From Planococcaceae bacterium UBA3378 (lineage in GTDB: Bacteria; Bacillota; Bacilli; Bacillales_A; Planococcaceae): a stretch of DNA of 21,253 nt. Location of the stretch: contig DEQA01000159.1 of NCBI GenBank assembly GCA_002359075.1, forward strand, positions 4,245 through 25,497, given 5' to 3'. This document shows, piece after piece, positions 13,832 to 20,804 of the stretch; within the stretch, counting starts at the first letter, position 1; each line of letters begins with the position of its first letter. The notes beneath the pieces are model-generated. The model was not told the DNA's origin, did no database searches, and was given only the letters and a program-made list of their open reading frames with translations. Both the position numbers and the translations under genes were made by a program.

Positions 13832-15726
13832 ATGCGAATATCCACCCCGTTCCACTGGTCAGGAGCTGGTTTTGAAATTTGTGTACCTTTCACAGGATTC
13901 GTCTCTTCAAACGGCTTGATGAAAATACCTGAAAGCTTGTATTCTTTGTCTCCCAGCCCACCTTTTAATGATTGTTTGAGTGGCTCTGCCAGTATACTGA
14001 GCTGCGGGTCATCATTGAAAACCGTAATGGTAACCACTCTGTTTTGTACCTGCATATCGATGACCGTCTCATGGAGGGATTCCATATTCAAATAAAACAG
14101 AATCCGGGCAAAATCCGCATCGATTTTTCCGTCTTTCCCCATACGGCCATTCCATTGCAGAGTAGCATCCATCTGCCTGCCGAAAAACTCAAGAGGTACT
14201 TGCATGACGAGCTGATGTTGATGTCCGTTTTCCCCCGATAGGAGCTGCATCCCGTTTAACCGTGCCATCAATACTTCTGCCGAGTCACGTAATGCTGGAG
14301 TCACTTGTGCCTCTTGCAGAAGAGACAGCAATTGCGGCTTTACTGACTGGGCAAGTGCCTGAATATCAGCCGTTTTGCTATTCAAAGCAGCTTCATAGCT
14401 AATGCCAAGTCCCTTTACAACCGTTTTTAAAGCCTGCTCCATCGCTTGACTATCGACCGCATTGCGCACTATAGCCTCTGCTTCTGTCATGAGCGCTTTG
14501 AGGGCTGGTTGTGAAGCTTCTGTAGTCGTCCGTACAAGGTCTCTCATTAACAGATCATTCAGCGCTGGGATGGTATCCGGCTTTAGCAAAGATAGAAGCT
14601 GATCCTTCACTGTCAAGCCATGTTCATTTTGTGCAAATAAATGGCTCTCGCTGTTTGCAGAAAAAGCTTTGAGCAGCTGATCCTGCAACTGACGTGCAAA
14701 GACTTCCATTGTTTGTTTTGTTTGCGGAAGCTGCGTAAACCGCTCGGCCATTTGCTGCAGCTGATTTTTTTGCTCCGTCGTCAATAATGCTTCCTTTTGC
14801 AGGAATGTACGGACTTGCTGGACAACCATTGTACTTTCTCCCTCTGTTGCAGTCATCATCTGCCCAATAAGCTGACCAGCCTGGTTGGGCTGCTGCTGCA
14901 AAGAAGGGACAGCAGTTTGTGCAGACGCAGATTGCCAATTGGCTATAGCAGCACTTTTAGGAATAATGCCGGCCTCTTTTAAAAGAGCCAGTGCTTGCTG
15001 GCGGTCCGTCATCAATGTATTCTGTTCTGTCAGCGTCTGGACAGCTCGTGCAAGGATAACACCGCCTGTTTCATTTTCAAGCGGTTTAGCGATCGTCTGC
15101 AATTGCGTCAATAAGTTCGTTTTCAACTGCTGTGGAATGTTTGGTTCGTTTGTTAATTGGCTGATGAAATTTTGAAGTGCCGCACGCATACCGGTTGTTT
15201 TAGCTCCTTGAACAAGAGCCTGGAATACTTCGTTTGTAAACGGCATTTTCAACTCGACCATGCGCTGCATTGCGCCGAGAGCTTCTTCTTTTGTCACTCC
15301 TTGCGGCAGCGCCTTCATCCACGCTTCTGCCTGTAACAGCTGCTCGCGTGTGACAGGCATTTGGTTTTTAAGGAAATGCCCCATCACTTGCTGCATTTCT
15401 TTTGTCTGAGGGAGATTCATTGATTGCAGCAGCTGTGTCATCTGCTGCTGTGTACCCGTTGATGATGACATCGGACCAGTCACTACCTTCAGTTCTGTCT
15501 CGGCACCTGTATGGGTTACTTGAAAAAAGTGTGTATCGCCCGCAGCAAGCGGCACCTCCAATTTTGCAATGAGCCGGTGCCCTCCTACTTGTATTTCTGC
15601 CAGCTGGTCTGGATAAAGCTGTTTAATTGTTCCATGAAAAACTTGCCCCTCCCGTAACACGAGTGCCTGATTTGCTTGCAACTGCTGCTGTGGCGGCTGG
15701 ATAGGATTAAATGATGTAGATGTCAA
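13828..15726 (-). CDS. ylqG: Gln-rich FliK-like protein (YlqG family)
   Basis: A 632-residue protein of unproven function, with no signal peptide or membrane segment visible. The long N-terminal part (about 1-490) is rich in Gln, Ala, Leu and Thr and is mostly predicted helix, for example MTQLLQSMNLPQTKEMQQVM and repeated LLxQLQ-type stretches. The last ~135 residues form a compact segment (LVMQVPLEFFGRQMDATLQWNG, ARILFYLNMESLHETVIDMQVQNRVVTITVFND). Its spacing of hydrophobic residues resembles the FliK hook-length-control C-terminal domain. The start is TTG 15726, with GGGGGG 6 nt upstream inside the end of rnhB. It is 1 nt from rnhB and overlaps ylqH by 4 nt, so the three are likely coupled. 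Family membership by position is firm; the FliK-like role is inferred. Confidence 0.85.
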   Translation of the reverse strand: MTSTSFNPIQPPQQQLQANQALVLREGQVFHGTIKQLYPDQLAEIQVGGHRLIAKLEVPLAAGDTHFFQVTHTGAETELKVVTGPMSSSTGTQQQMTQLLQSMNLPQTKEMQQVMGHFLKNQMPVTREQLLQAEAWMKALPQGVTKEEALGAMQRMVELKMPFTNEVFQALVQGAKTTGMRAALQNFISQLTNEPNIPQQLKTNLLTQLQTIAKPLENETGGVILARAVQTLTEQNTLMTDRQQALALLKEAGIIPKSAAIANWQSASAQTAVPSLQQQPNQAGQLIGQMMTATEGESTMVVQQVRTFLQKEALLTTEQKNQLQQMAERFTQLPQTKQTMEVFARQLQDQLLKAFSANSESHLFAQNEHGLTVKDQLLSLLKPDTIPALNDLLMRDLVRTTTEASQPALKALMTEAEAIVRNAVDSQAMEQALKTVVKGLGISYEAALNSKTADIQALAQSVKPQLLSLLQEAQVTPALRDSAEVLMARLNGMQLLSGENGHQHQLVMQVPLEFFGRQMDATLQWNGRMGKDGKIDADFARILFYLNMESLHETVIDMQVQNRVVTITVFNDDPQLSILAEPLKQSLKGGLGDKEYKLSGIFIKPFEETNPVKGTQISKPAPDQWNGVDIRI

Positions 15727-15727
15727 T

Positions 15728-16498
15728 CTATTCCCCCCTTATCATCGATTTAATGGGTTCAAAGCTCTTTCTGTGGTGTTTTGTCGGTCCATACTGTTCA
15801 AGCGCTTTTAGATGCTGTTTTGTGCCATATCCGGCGTGCTGCCCGAAACCATACTGCGGATACTGTGCATGCAGCTGTTCCATATATTCATCACGCGCTG
15901 TTTTGGCCAAAATAGACGCTGCAGCAATGGCCAGGCTTTTTGCATCCCCCTTTATGATGGAATGCTGCGGCAGCTGAATAGGTAAAGTCATAGCATCTAC
16001 CAGCACAACCGCAGGCTGTACCGAAAGCCCAGCGACACTTGCCGCCATTGACTGCTTTGTTGCTTCATAAATATTTAATTCATCAATCTTTTCAGCCGGC
16101 TGAAAATGAATATGATAGCAAATGGCATGTTCCTTAATACGGGCTGCGTAGCTTTCCCGCAATTCCTTCGATAATTGCTTTGAGTCATTAATCCCGGCAA
16201 GTGCCTCACAATCGTTCGGCAAAATAACTGCAGCTGTAACAACCGGCCCTGCTAACGGCCCTCGTCCCGCTTCATCCACCCCCGCCGCAAAAGCCTCGGG
16301 ATGAGGAAGGAATGATGCATCGAAGCGGCATTTTTCTTTGTGGACACCCATTACAAGCTGCCTTTTTGCCATACGTTTTTCAAATGCTGCCCAAGCTTTC
16401 TGGACGCCTGCCCGCCCATCCTGTTTAATCTCCTCCATCCATGGTTCTATTTGTTCTGCATTCTTTAACGCAGCAGTAATCTCTTTAATTGTTTTCAT
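15728..16498 (-). CDS. rnhB: Ribonuclease HII
   Basis: RNase HII cleaves the RNA strand of RNA-DNA hybrids and excises single ribonucleotides misincorporated in DNA. I use ATG 16498 (MKTIKEITAALKNAEQ), preceded by AAGGAG, giving 256 residues, like the 255 of B. subtilis. The in-frame extension to 16615 would read through the rbgA terminator and is not conserved. Catalytic residues visible are D75 and E76 (AAGVDEAGRGPLAGPV) and D168 (VDAMTLP), with the GDAKS box at 184-188. Residues 1-65 are the N-terminal extension usual for Bacillus RnhB. The gene leads the rnhB-ylqG-ylqH unit. Confidence 0.97.
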   Translation of the reverse strand: MKTIKEITAALKNAEQIEPWMEEIKQDGRAGVQKAWAAFEKRMAKRQLVMGVHKEKCRFDASFLPHPEAFAAGVDEAGRGPLAGPVVTAAVILPNDCEALAGINDSKQLSKELRESYAARIKEHAICYHIHFQPAEKIDELNIYEATKQSMAASVAGLSVQPAVVLVDAMTLPIQLPQHSIIKGDAKSLAIAAASILAKTARDEYMEQLHAQYPQYGFGQHAGYGTKQHLKALEQYGPTKHHRKSFEPIKSMIRGE

Positions 16499-16527
16499 TT
16501 TTCTACTCCTTGCCCTTCTTATGTTAT

Positions 16528-16535
16528 ATATCGGC
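16528..16535 (-). promoter_or_regulatory. Candidate sigma-D-type -10 element before rnhB
   Basis: The minus strand carries GCCGATAT, an exact match to the B. subtilis sigma-D -10 consensus. It lies 30 nt before the rnhB ATG, so the predicted transcript would start near 16521 and still contain the AAGGAG site. The -35 is weak: the tetramer at 15-nt spacing is TTTA rather than TAAA, and TATA occurs only at 13 nt. An overlapping sigma-A -10 (TATAAC) has no clear -35. Confidence 0.4.
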
Positions 16536-16549
16536 ATGTAATTTTTATT

Positions 16550-16597
16550 ATAAAAGAAAAGGGAGTGCCCGAGAAGTTTTCTAGGACACCCCCTTTT
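16550..16597 (-). terminator. Rho-independent terminator after rbgA
   Basis: On the minus strand AAAGGGGGTGTC pairs with GGCACTCCCTTT (12 bp including two G-U pairs, arms near 16586-16597 and 16558-16569), followed by TTTTCTTTTAT. It begins about 64 nt after the rbgA stop and isolates rbgA from rnhB. Confidence 0.85.
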
Positions 16598-16660
16598 TGA
16601 TGAGGATCGTAACATGCTGCTGGGACAACTACTACAAATACAATATTGTATAGTAGATGC

Positions 16661-17536
16661 TTACAGCTCCATATTCTCTTTTTCCAATTGCTCATCGACA
16701 AAATCAAACGTCAGCTTGCCTAGATGCTGGGAACGGATATCCCGTACAATCAGCTCTGCAACCTGGTCGTAGTCAATTTCTCCACCCTGTCCAAAGACAC
16801 GGCGCAGCTTTCCGATATGGTCGAATGTGTCGACTAATTCTTCATGCACAAACTCAAGTCCATAGCGTTCTTTCATACGTTCAGGATAATGTACAGAGAG
16901 GAATCGAAGCCCGTACACAGCCAAATCCTCCATATTCGTTACCGTATCCTTTATAGCACCTGTTAGCGCCAGCTTAAAGCCGACTTCCTGGTCTTCAAAC
17001 TTTGGCCATAAAATACCGGGCGTATCCAGTAACTCCAGTTCTTTTCCTACCTTGATCCACTGCTGGGCCTTTGTCACTCCCGGCGTGTTACCCGTTTTGG
17101 CGATATTTTTTTTCGCAAGGCGGTTGATCAATGTAGATTTCCCTACATTCGGAATCCCGACAATCATGGCACGGATTGCACGGGGTTTCATCCCCCTTGC
17201 TTTCATGCGTGCCCATTTTTCCGCCAGCAGCTCCTGAGCAGCCTTTGTAACGACCTGCAGCCCTTTTCCTTCAAGGGAATTGATTGCCACTGCTTTATGG
17301 CCGCGCTCATCGAAATATGAAAGCCATTTACGTGTTTCAGATTCATCCGCCATATCCTGTTTGTTTAGAATAAGCAGACGCGGCTTTTGGTTGATCACCT
17401 GATCGATCATCGGATTTCGGGATGAAAGCGGAAGACGGGCATCTACCAGCTCAAAGATGATATCCACCAGCTTTAATTTTTCGGAAACTTCACGGCGTGC
17501 CTTTGCCATATGGCCAGGGAACCATTGTATTGTCAT
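16661..17536 (-). CDS. rbgA: Ribosome biogenesis GTPase RbgA (YlqF)
   Basis: RbgA is the circularly permuted GTPase needed for a late step of 50S ribosomal subunit assembly. From ATG 17536 (MTIQWFPGHMAKARRE) it has 291 residues, near 282 in B. subtilis. The start has AAAGGA about 8 nt upstream; a start at 17560 would add eight non-conserved residues. The motif order is permuted as expected: G4 NKQD (58-61), G1 GIPNVGKST (127-135) and G3 DTPG (171-174). The C-terminal RNA-binding helical domain follows (about 205-280). It has its own terminator downstream. The 136-nt stretch upstream, after the lepB terminator, shows no promoter I would defend. Confidence 0.97.
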   Translation of the reverse strand: MTIQWFPGHMAKARREVSEKLKLVDIIFELVDARLPLSSRNPMIDQVINQKPRLLILNKQDMADESETRKWLSYFDERGHKAVAINSLEGKGLQVVTKAAQELLAEKWARMKARGMKPRAIRAMIVGIPNVGKSTLINRLAKKNIAKTGNTPGVTKAQQWIKVGKELELLDTPGILWPKFEDQEVGFKLALTGAIKDTVTNMEDLAVYGLRFLSVHYPERMKERYGLEFVHEELVDTFDHIGKLRRVFGQGGEIDYDQVAELIVRDIRSQHLGKLTFDFVDEQLEKENMEL

Positions 17537-17672
17537 GTAAAACATCCTTTCTCTTGGCATAGCCTTCCCTTATTTGTGACGAAGAGAAGAAACTGCATTG
17601 CCACTGTCTTTCTATATAGTAAAAAGTAAATTCACCTGCAGTTTTAGTGTAACCACAAAAGCTTTTCTCATA

Positions 17673-17700
17673 TAAAAAGAGGAGACTCGCATCCCCTCTC
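17673..17700 (-). terminator. Rho-independent terminator after lepB
   Basis: On the minus strand AGAGGGGA pairs with TCTCCTCT (8 bp, one G-U; arms 17692-17699 and 17678-17685) with a 6-nt loop, followed by TTTTATAT. It begins about 6 nt after the lepB stop. Confidence 0.82.
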
Positions 17701-17705
17701 ATTCA

Positions 17706-18269
17706 TCATTTTACAATTTTGATATCGTTGAGCGGCCAAAAAATCAAATTTGTACTCCCGATAATTTTGTCTTGGCTCACAATCCCGATATGCCGGCTAT
17801 CTTTACTAAAACGACGATTGTCCCCCATTACAAATACATAGCCTTCCGGAATAACTTCAAGGGTAGGGTCAATATCCTGCAGCCTGAAATCACCTGTAAG
17901 ATTTCCTTCTGTTATTTCCGCTTTGTACTTGTCTAAATATGGCTCCTCGTACGGTTCCCCATTAATATATAGTTGATCATCTATATATTCTATATGATCC
18001 CCTGGAAGACCGATCACACGTTTAATATAATCCTTTCCTTCCGGCGCATGGAAAACGACGATATCAAAACGGTCAGGGCTGCCAATTTTGTAGCCGATTT
18101 TATTAACAATCATCCGGTCACCGTCTTCAAGGGTTGGCATCATGGACTCGCCATCAACTACGATAGGCGTAAATAAAAAATAGCGAATGAATGCAGCAAT
18201 CGCAAAAGCAATGAGCAGTGCTTTGATCCATTCCCAAAGTTCGTTCTTTTCTTTTCTAACTTTTTCCAC
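17706..18269 (-). CDS. lepB: Type I signal peptidase
   Basis: Membrane-bound serine peptidase that removes signal peptides from Sec- and Tat-exported proteins. From GTG 18269 (VEKVRKEKNELWEWIKALLI) it has 187 residues, the size of Bacillus SipS/SipT. GGGGG lies about 9 nt upstream of that GTG. The in-frame extension to 18380 would run back through the promoter and into the rplS terminator. One N-terminal membrane helix spans about 13-33. The Ser/Lys dyad is S42 (GESMMPTL) and K83 (DYIKRVIGLPGD), with the box E motif VMGDNRRFSKDSRHIG near residues 147-162. It sits between rplS and rbgA, a place also used for signal peptidase genes in Listeria. It is the single-copy-type ATP-independent family; genome redundancy cannot be judged here. 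Confidence 0.95.
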   Translation of the reverse strand: MEKVRKEKNELWEWIKALLIAFAIAAFIRYFLFTPIVVDGESMMPTLEDGDRMIVNKIGYKIGSPDRFDIVVFHAPEGKDYIKRVIGLPGDHIEYIDDQLYINGEPYEEPYLDKYKAEITEGNLTGDFRLQDIDPTLEVIPEGYVFVMGDNRRFSKDSRHIGIVSQDKIIGSTNLIFWPLNDIKIVK

Positions 18270-18298
18270 GCAAATATCCCCCTCGTCTATCAACATAT

Positions 18299-18327
18299 AT
18301 TGTAAACGAAATATAGTTTTCAGGCAA
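18299..18327 (-). promoter_or_regulatory. Candidate sigma-A promoter of lepB
   Basis: On the minus strand TTGCCT (18322-18327; 4 of 6 consensus bases) and TACAAT (18299-18304; 5 of 6) are separated by 17 nt. The position, about 30 nt before the GTG and just after the rplS terminator, supports both the promoter and the short lepB start. Confidence 0.6.
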
Positions 18328-18352
18328 AAAAAATTATCTATAGCCATATGTA

Positions 18353-18391
18353 AAGAGAAAAGAATGGAGCCTGAAACCAAGCCCCATTCTT
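18353..18391 (-). terminator. Rho-independent terminator after rplS
   Basis: On the minus strand AAGAATGGGGC pairs with GCTCCATTCTT (11 bp, one G-U; arms 18381-18391 and 18360-18370) with a 10-nt loop, followed by TTCTCTTT. It begins 10 nt after the rplS stop. Confidence 0.85.
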
Positions 18392-18401
18392 TAAAAAGCT
18401 A

Positions 18402-18746
18402 TTATCGGATTTCTTTAATACGTGCTGCTTTACCACGTAGGTTACGTAGGTAGTAAAGTTTAGCACGACGTACTTTACCGCGACGAGTAACTTCTAATTT
18501 AGCGATTTTTGGAGTGTGTACTGGGAAAGTACGCTCAACACCAACACCGTAAGAGATTTTACGAACAGTGAAAGTTTCGCTAATGCCGCCACCACGACGT
18601 TTGATTACTACGCCTTCGAATAATTGGATACGTTCACGAGTACCCTCAACAACTTTAACGTGTACCTTTACAGTGTCACCAGGACGGAACGCTGGAAGGT
18701 CTGTACGAAGTTGTTCTTTTGTAATTTCTGTGATAATGTTAGACAT
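18402..18746 (-). CDS. rplS: 50S ribosomal protein L19
   Basis: L19 is a large-subunit ribosomal protein at the interface with the 30S subunit. It has 114 residues, the family length, with the signatures FRPGDTVKVHVKVVEGTRERIQLFEG (20-45) and RRGKVRRAKLYYLRNLRGKAARIKE at the basic C-terminus. The ATG follows AAGGAG. It is downstream of trmD after a 130-nt leader and has its own terminator. Codon use is highly biased, as expected for an abundant protein. Confidence 0.98.
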   Translation of the reverse strand: MSNIITEITKEQLRTDLPAFRPGDTVKVHVKVVEGTRERIQLFEGVVIKRRGGGISETFTVRKISYGVGVERTFPVHTPKIAKLEVTRRGKVRRAKLYYLRNLRGKAARIKEIR

Positions 18747-18749
18747 TTT

Positions 18750-18840
18750 ATTCTCTCCTTAGACAGATGCTCTTGCACGCTCTAGGCCACAGCGGAACAC
18801 CGTAATTCAGTGCTTCTCATAGAAGCACAAATTGAATATT
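18750..18840 (-). ncRNA. Possible L19 leader (5' regulatory structure of rplS)
   Basis: Between trmD and rplS the minus strand has an 8-bp hairpin, GTGCTTCT-ATG-AGAAGCAC (18810-18828), without a T-tract. It is followed by GC-rich sequence with short complementary pieces (CGGTGTTCCG; GTGGCC) up to the rplS ribosome binding site. An L19 leader RNA family upstream of rplS is known in low-GC Gram-positives and is thought to serve L19 autoregulation. I recognise position and general shape, but cannot confirm the consensus by eye. Confidence 0.4.
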
Positions 18841-18876
18841 ACCATACATCTTTTCAATGCGTCAAGTACCTTTTCT

Positions 18877-19611
18877 TTATTGTGCATCCTTTTTTAGCTT
18901 CTCTAATACTTTTTGCTGCTTTGGTGTCAGCTCCAAGGCTTCAAGCAGATCCGGGCGACGCTCGAATGTACGTTTTAACGATTGCTCCATCCGCCACTCT
19001 TCAATTTTTGCATGGTTGCCGCTCGTTAATACATCCGGCACCTTCATTCCTCGGAAATCGGCCGGACGTGTATAGTGGGGATGCTCCAGCAGGCCTGTGG
19101 AAAACGAATCCTGGATATGGGAATCTGCCTGTCCCAAAACACCCGGCAGCAGACGTACGACTGCATCAATAACCGTCATTGCAGGCAGTTCACCTCCTGT
19201 CAGCACGAAATCACCGATAGAGATTTCGTCTGTTACAAGATGTTCGCGGATTCGTTCGTCATACCCTTCATAATGGCCGCATAGGAAGACAAGATCCTCT
19301 TCTTTTGCAAGTTCCTCCGCCTTTTTTTGTGTAAAGCGTTCCCCCTGCGGACACATGAGAATGACGCGGGGCTTGCGTCCTTCTGTAATCTTTTCTACAG
19401 CATTGAACATCGGCTCTGGTTTTAATACCATTCCTGCACCGCCGCCATACGGATAATCGTCTACTTGCTTATGCTTATTGTCACTGTACTCCCGGATATC
19501 CGAGACAGCCAGCTCGACGGCTCCTTTTTCCTGTGCTTTCTTCAAAATGGATGCACCAAACACCCCTTCAAACATTTCAGGAAAAAGGCTCAGCACATGA
19601 ATCTTCATCAT
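18877..19611 (-). CDS. trmD: tRNA (guanine-N1)-methyltransferase TrmD
   Basis: TrmD makes m1G37 next to the anticodon, preventing +1 frameshifting, using S-adenosylmethionine bound in a deep trefoil knot. It has 244 residues. Key stretches are SLFPEMFEGVFGASI (8-22), DYPYGGGAGMVLKPEP (residues about 53-68), LCGHYEGYDERI (about 111-122) and the knot region SIGDFVLTGGELPAMTVIDAVVRLLPGVLG (about 132-161). Two adjacent ATGs (19611, 19608) could serve as start. The first overlaps the rimM stop as ATGA, and GAAGGG lies 8 nt upstream. The rimM-trmD-rplS order is the conserved bacterial one. Confidence 0.98.
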   Translation of the reverse strand: MMKIHVLSLFPEMFEGVFGASILKKAQEKGAVELAVSDIREYSDNKHKQVDDYPYGGGAGMVLKPEPMFNAVEKITEGRKPRVILMCPQGERFTQKKAEELAKEEDLVFLCGHYEGYDERIREHLVTDEISIGDFVLTGGELPAMTVIDAVVRLLPGVLGQADSHIQDSFSTGLLEHPHYTRPADFRGMKVPDVLTSGNHAKIEEWRMEQSLKRTFERRPDLLEALELTPKQQKVLEKLKKDAQ

Positions 19612-20132
19612 GATAATAGCCCTTCCATCACGTGGATGGTAATTTTCTTTTCTTCCACATCAATTTCTTTTACTACATCTTCAATATATGGGATATAGTG
19701 CTTCTTGCCGCCTTTTGATTTGATCTCCCATACATCATTGGCACCCGTCTCTAAAATATCTGACACTACCCCGATCAGCTCTCCTTCTTCAGAGAACACT
19801 TCACAGTCCATAATTTCAAAATGGTAATATTCATTGTCTTCCAGCTCATCCTCTTCCAGTTGGTCCATTGTAACCTTGAGCAGGCCTTCTTTAAACGGCT
19901 CGACTAAGTTGATATTATCCATTCCTTCAAACGTCAGGAGAATGAAATTTTTATGGCGGCGCGAGCTTTGTACCGTCACCCAGATCGGGCGTTTATCATT
20001 CTTTTTGAATACAGCCAGCTTACTGCCAGGGGCAAATCGGATGTCTTCAAAATCCGTTGTAGATAATACGCGTACCTCACCCCGAATACCATGTGTATTC
20101 ACAATACGTCCTACATTAAACCATTCCATCAT
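19608..20132 (-). CDS. rimM: Ribosome maturation factor RimM
   Basis: RimM binds ribosomal protein S19 and assists maturation of the 30S head and processing of 16S rRNA. It has 174 residues: an N-terminal beta-barrel RimM domain (about 5-90, FNVGRIVNTHGIRGEVRVLSTTDF at the start) and a C-terminal PRC barrel (about 100-172, with GVVSDILETGANDVWEIK and YIPYIEDVVKEIDVEEKKI). Either of two adjacent ATGs (20132, 20129) fits; the second has the better distance from AGAGGTGAT. The start is 15 nt after a terminator-like hairpin, so expression needs read-through or a promoter I could not identify. Confidence 0.97.
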   Translation of the reverse strand: MMEWFNVGRIVNTHGIRGEVRVLSTTDFEDIRFAPGSKLAVFKKNDKRPIWVTVQSSRRHKNFILLTFEGMDNINLVEPFKEGLLKVTMDQLEEDELEDNEYYHFEIMDCEVFSEEGELIGVVSDILETGANDVWEIKSKGGKKHYIPYIEDVVKEIDVEEKKITIHVMEGLLS

Positions 20133-20146
20133 ATCACCTCTTGTAT

Positions 20147-20185
20147 AGAAAAAGAGAAGAAAGCCAGCGCCTCCTCCTCTTTTTA
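20147..20185 (-). terminator. Terminator-like hairpin between khpA and rimM
   Basis: On the minus strand AAAAAGAGGAGGAGGC pairs with GCTTTCTTCTCTTTTT (16 positions including three G-U pairs; 4-nt loop) and runs into TTTTTCTATA. It would end or attenuate the ffh-rpsP-khpA transcript before rimM. Confidence 0.7.
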
Positions 20186-20191
20186 TTGTGC

Positions 20192-20218
20192 GGATATTCC
20201 GTTAGAATATCCTTTTTT
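20192..20218 (+). terminator. Plus-oriented terminator-like hairpin at the khpA end
   Basis: GGATATTC-CGTTA-GAATATCC (20192-20212) is a perfect 8-bp stem with a 5-nt loop, followed by six T on the plus strand. In the minus direction the 3' side is GCACAAT, with no T-tract. It therefore looks like a terminator for transcription opposite to all genes here, although it could also simply be a 3'-end stabilising hairpin for khpA mRNA. Confidence 0.45.
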
Positions 20219-20450
20219 AATCCAATATATCGACGTACGTCTTTTTCTTATGGTATCCACTAGCTGCTGAGTAAACAATTGTACGAATCGCCTTAGCGAC
20301 GCGGCCCTGTTTGCCTATTACTTTTCCCCGATCCTCTGGATGAACAAAAAGCTTATAAACAATTCGACTGTCATTTTCGTCCGTTTCGATCCGGAGGTCC
20401 TCCGGATAATCGACTAACGGTTTCACGATTGTTTCAATCAGCTGCTTCAT
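20217..20450 (-). CDS. khpA: KH-domain RNA-binding protein KhpA (YlqC)
   Basis: Small RNA-binding protein that in Gram-positives pairs with KhpB (Jag/EloR) and affects cell elongation and mRNA regulation. It has 77 residues, one KH domain. The GxxG loop is within GKVIGKQGRVAKAIRTIV (residues about 42-59), preceded by a beta strand region RIVYKLFVHPED. It begins 14 nt after rpsP with an AGGTATCG-type weak site upstream (GGAGGT at the end of rpsP's spacer), in the conserved rpsP-khpA arrangement. In B. subtilis a further gene, ylqD, lies before rimM; it is absent here. Confidence 0.95.
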   Translation of the reverse strand: MKQLIETIVKPLVDYPEDLRIETDENDSRIVYKLFVHPEDRGKVIGKQGRVAKAIRTIVYSAASGYHKKKTYVDILD

Positions 20451-20464
20451 AACGATACCTCCGA

Positions 20465-20737
20465 TTATTTACTGAATTTTTGGTTATGGAATTTCTCCAT
20501 GATTCCTTGTTCTGAGAACAGGTTACGAACAGTATCAGATGGTTTTGCGCCATCAGCTAACCATTTAAGAGCTTTCTCTTCATCGATTAGTACTGTAGCT
20601 GGAGTTGTAAGTGGGTTGTAAGTACCTACTGTTTCGATTTGACGGCCATCACGTGGTGAACGAGCGTCAGCAACTACAATACGATAGAAAGGAGATTTTT
20701 TAGCTCCCATACGTTTTAAGCGAATTTTAACTGCCAT
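20465..20737 (-). CDS. rpsP: 30S ribosomal protein S16
   Basis: Small-subunit ribosomal protein needed for 30S assembly. It has 90 residues, as in Bacillus, with the family start MAVKIRLKRMGAKKSPFYRIVVADARSPRDGR (residues 1-32), then ETVGTYNP and KALKWLADGAKPSDTVRNLFSEQG. GGAGGT lies about 10 nt upstream of the ATG. It follows ffh after a 93-nt gap with its own promoter candidate. Confidence 0.98.
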   Translation of the reverse strand: MAVKIRLKRMGAKKSPFYRIVVADARSPRDGRQIETVGTYNPLTTPATVLIDEEKALKWLADGAKPSDTVRNLFSEQGIMEKFHNQKFSK

Positions 20738-20775
20738 TTTTTTAGCACCTCCGAATAAGTTTCACACAAGATAGT

Positions 20776-20804
20776 ATATTATCAATGTTTGTGTGGTTTG
20801 TAAA
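20776..20804 (-). promoter_or_regulatory. Candidate sigma-A promoter of rpsP
   Basis: On the minus strand TTTACA (20799-20804; 5 of 6 consensus bases) and TAATAT (20776-20781; 4 of 6) are separated by 17 nt, giving a leader of about 30 nt before rpsP. A small GTGTT/AACAC hairpin just upstream may be a weak ffh terminator. Confidence 0.45.

Noticed and set aside
16499..16615. Longer rnhB frame from 16615
   Set aside because: It would be translated through the rbgA terminator, and AAGGAG sits just before ATG 16498.
18270..18380. Longer lepB frame from 18380
   Set aside because: It overlaps the rplS terminator and the lepB promoter; GTG 18269 has a strong ribosome binding site and gives the family length.
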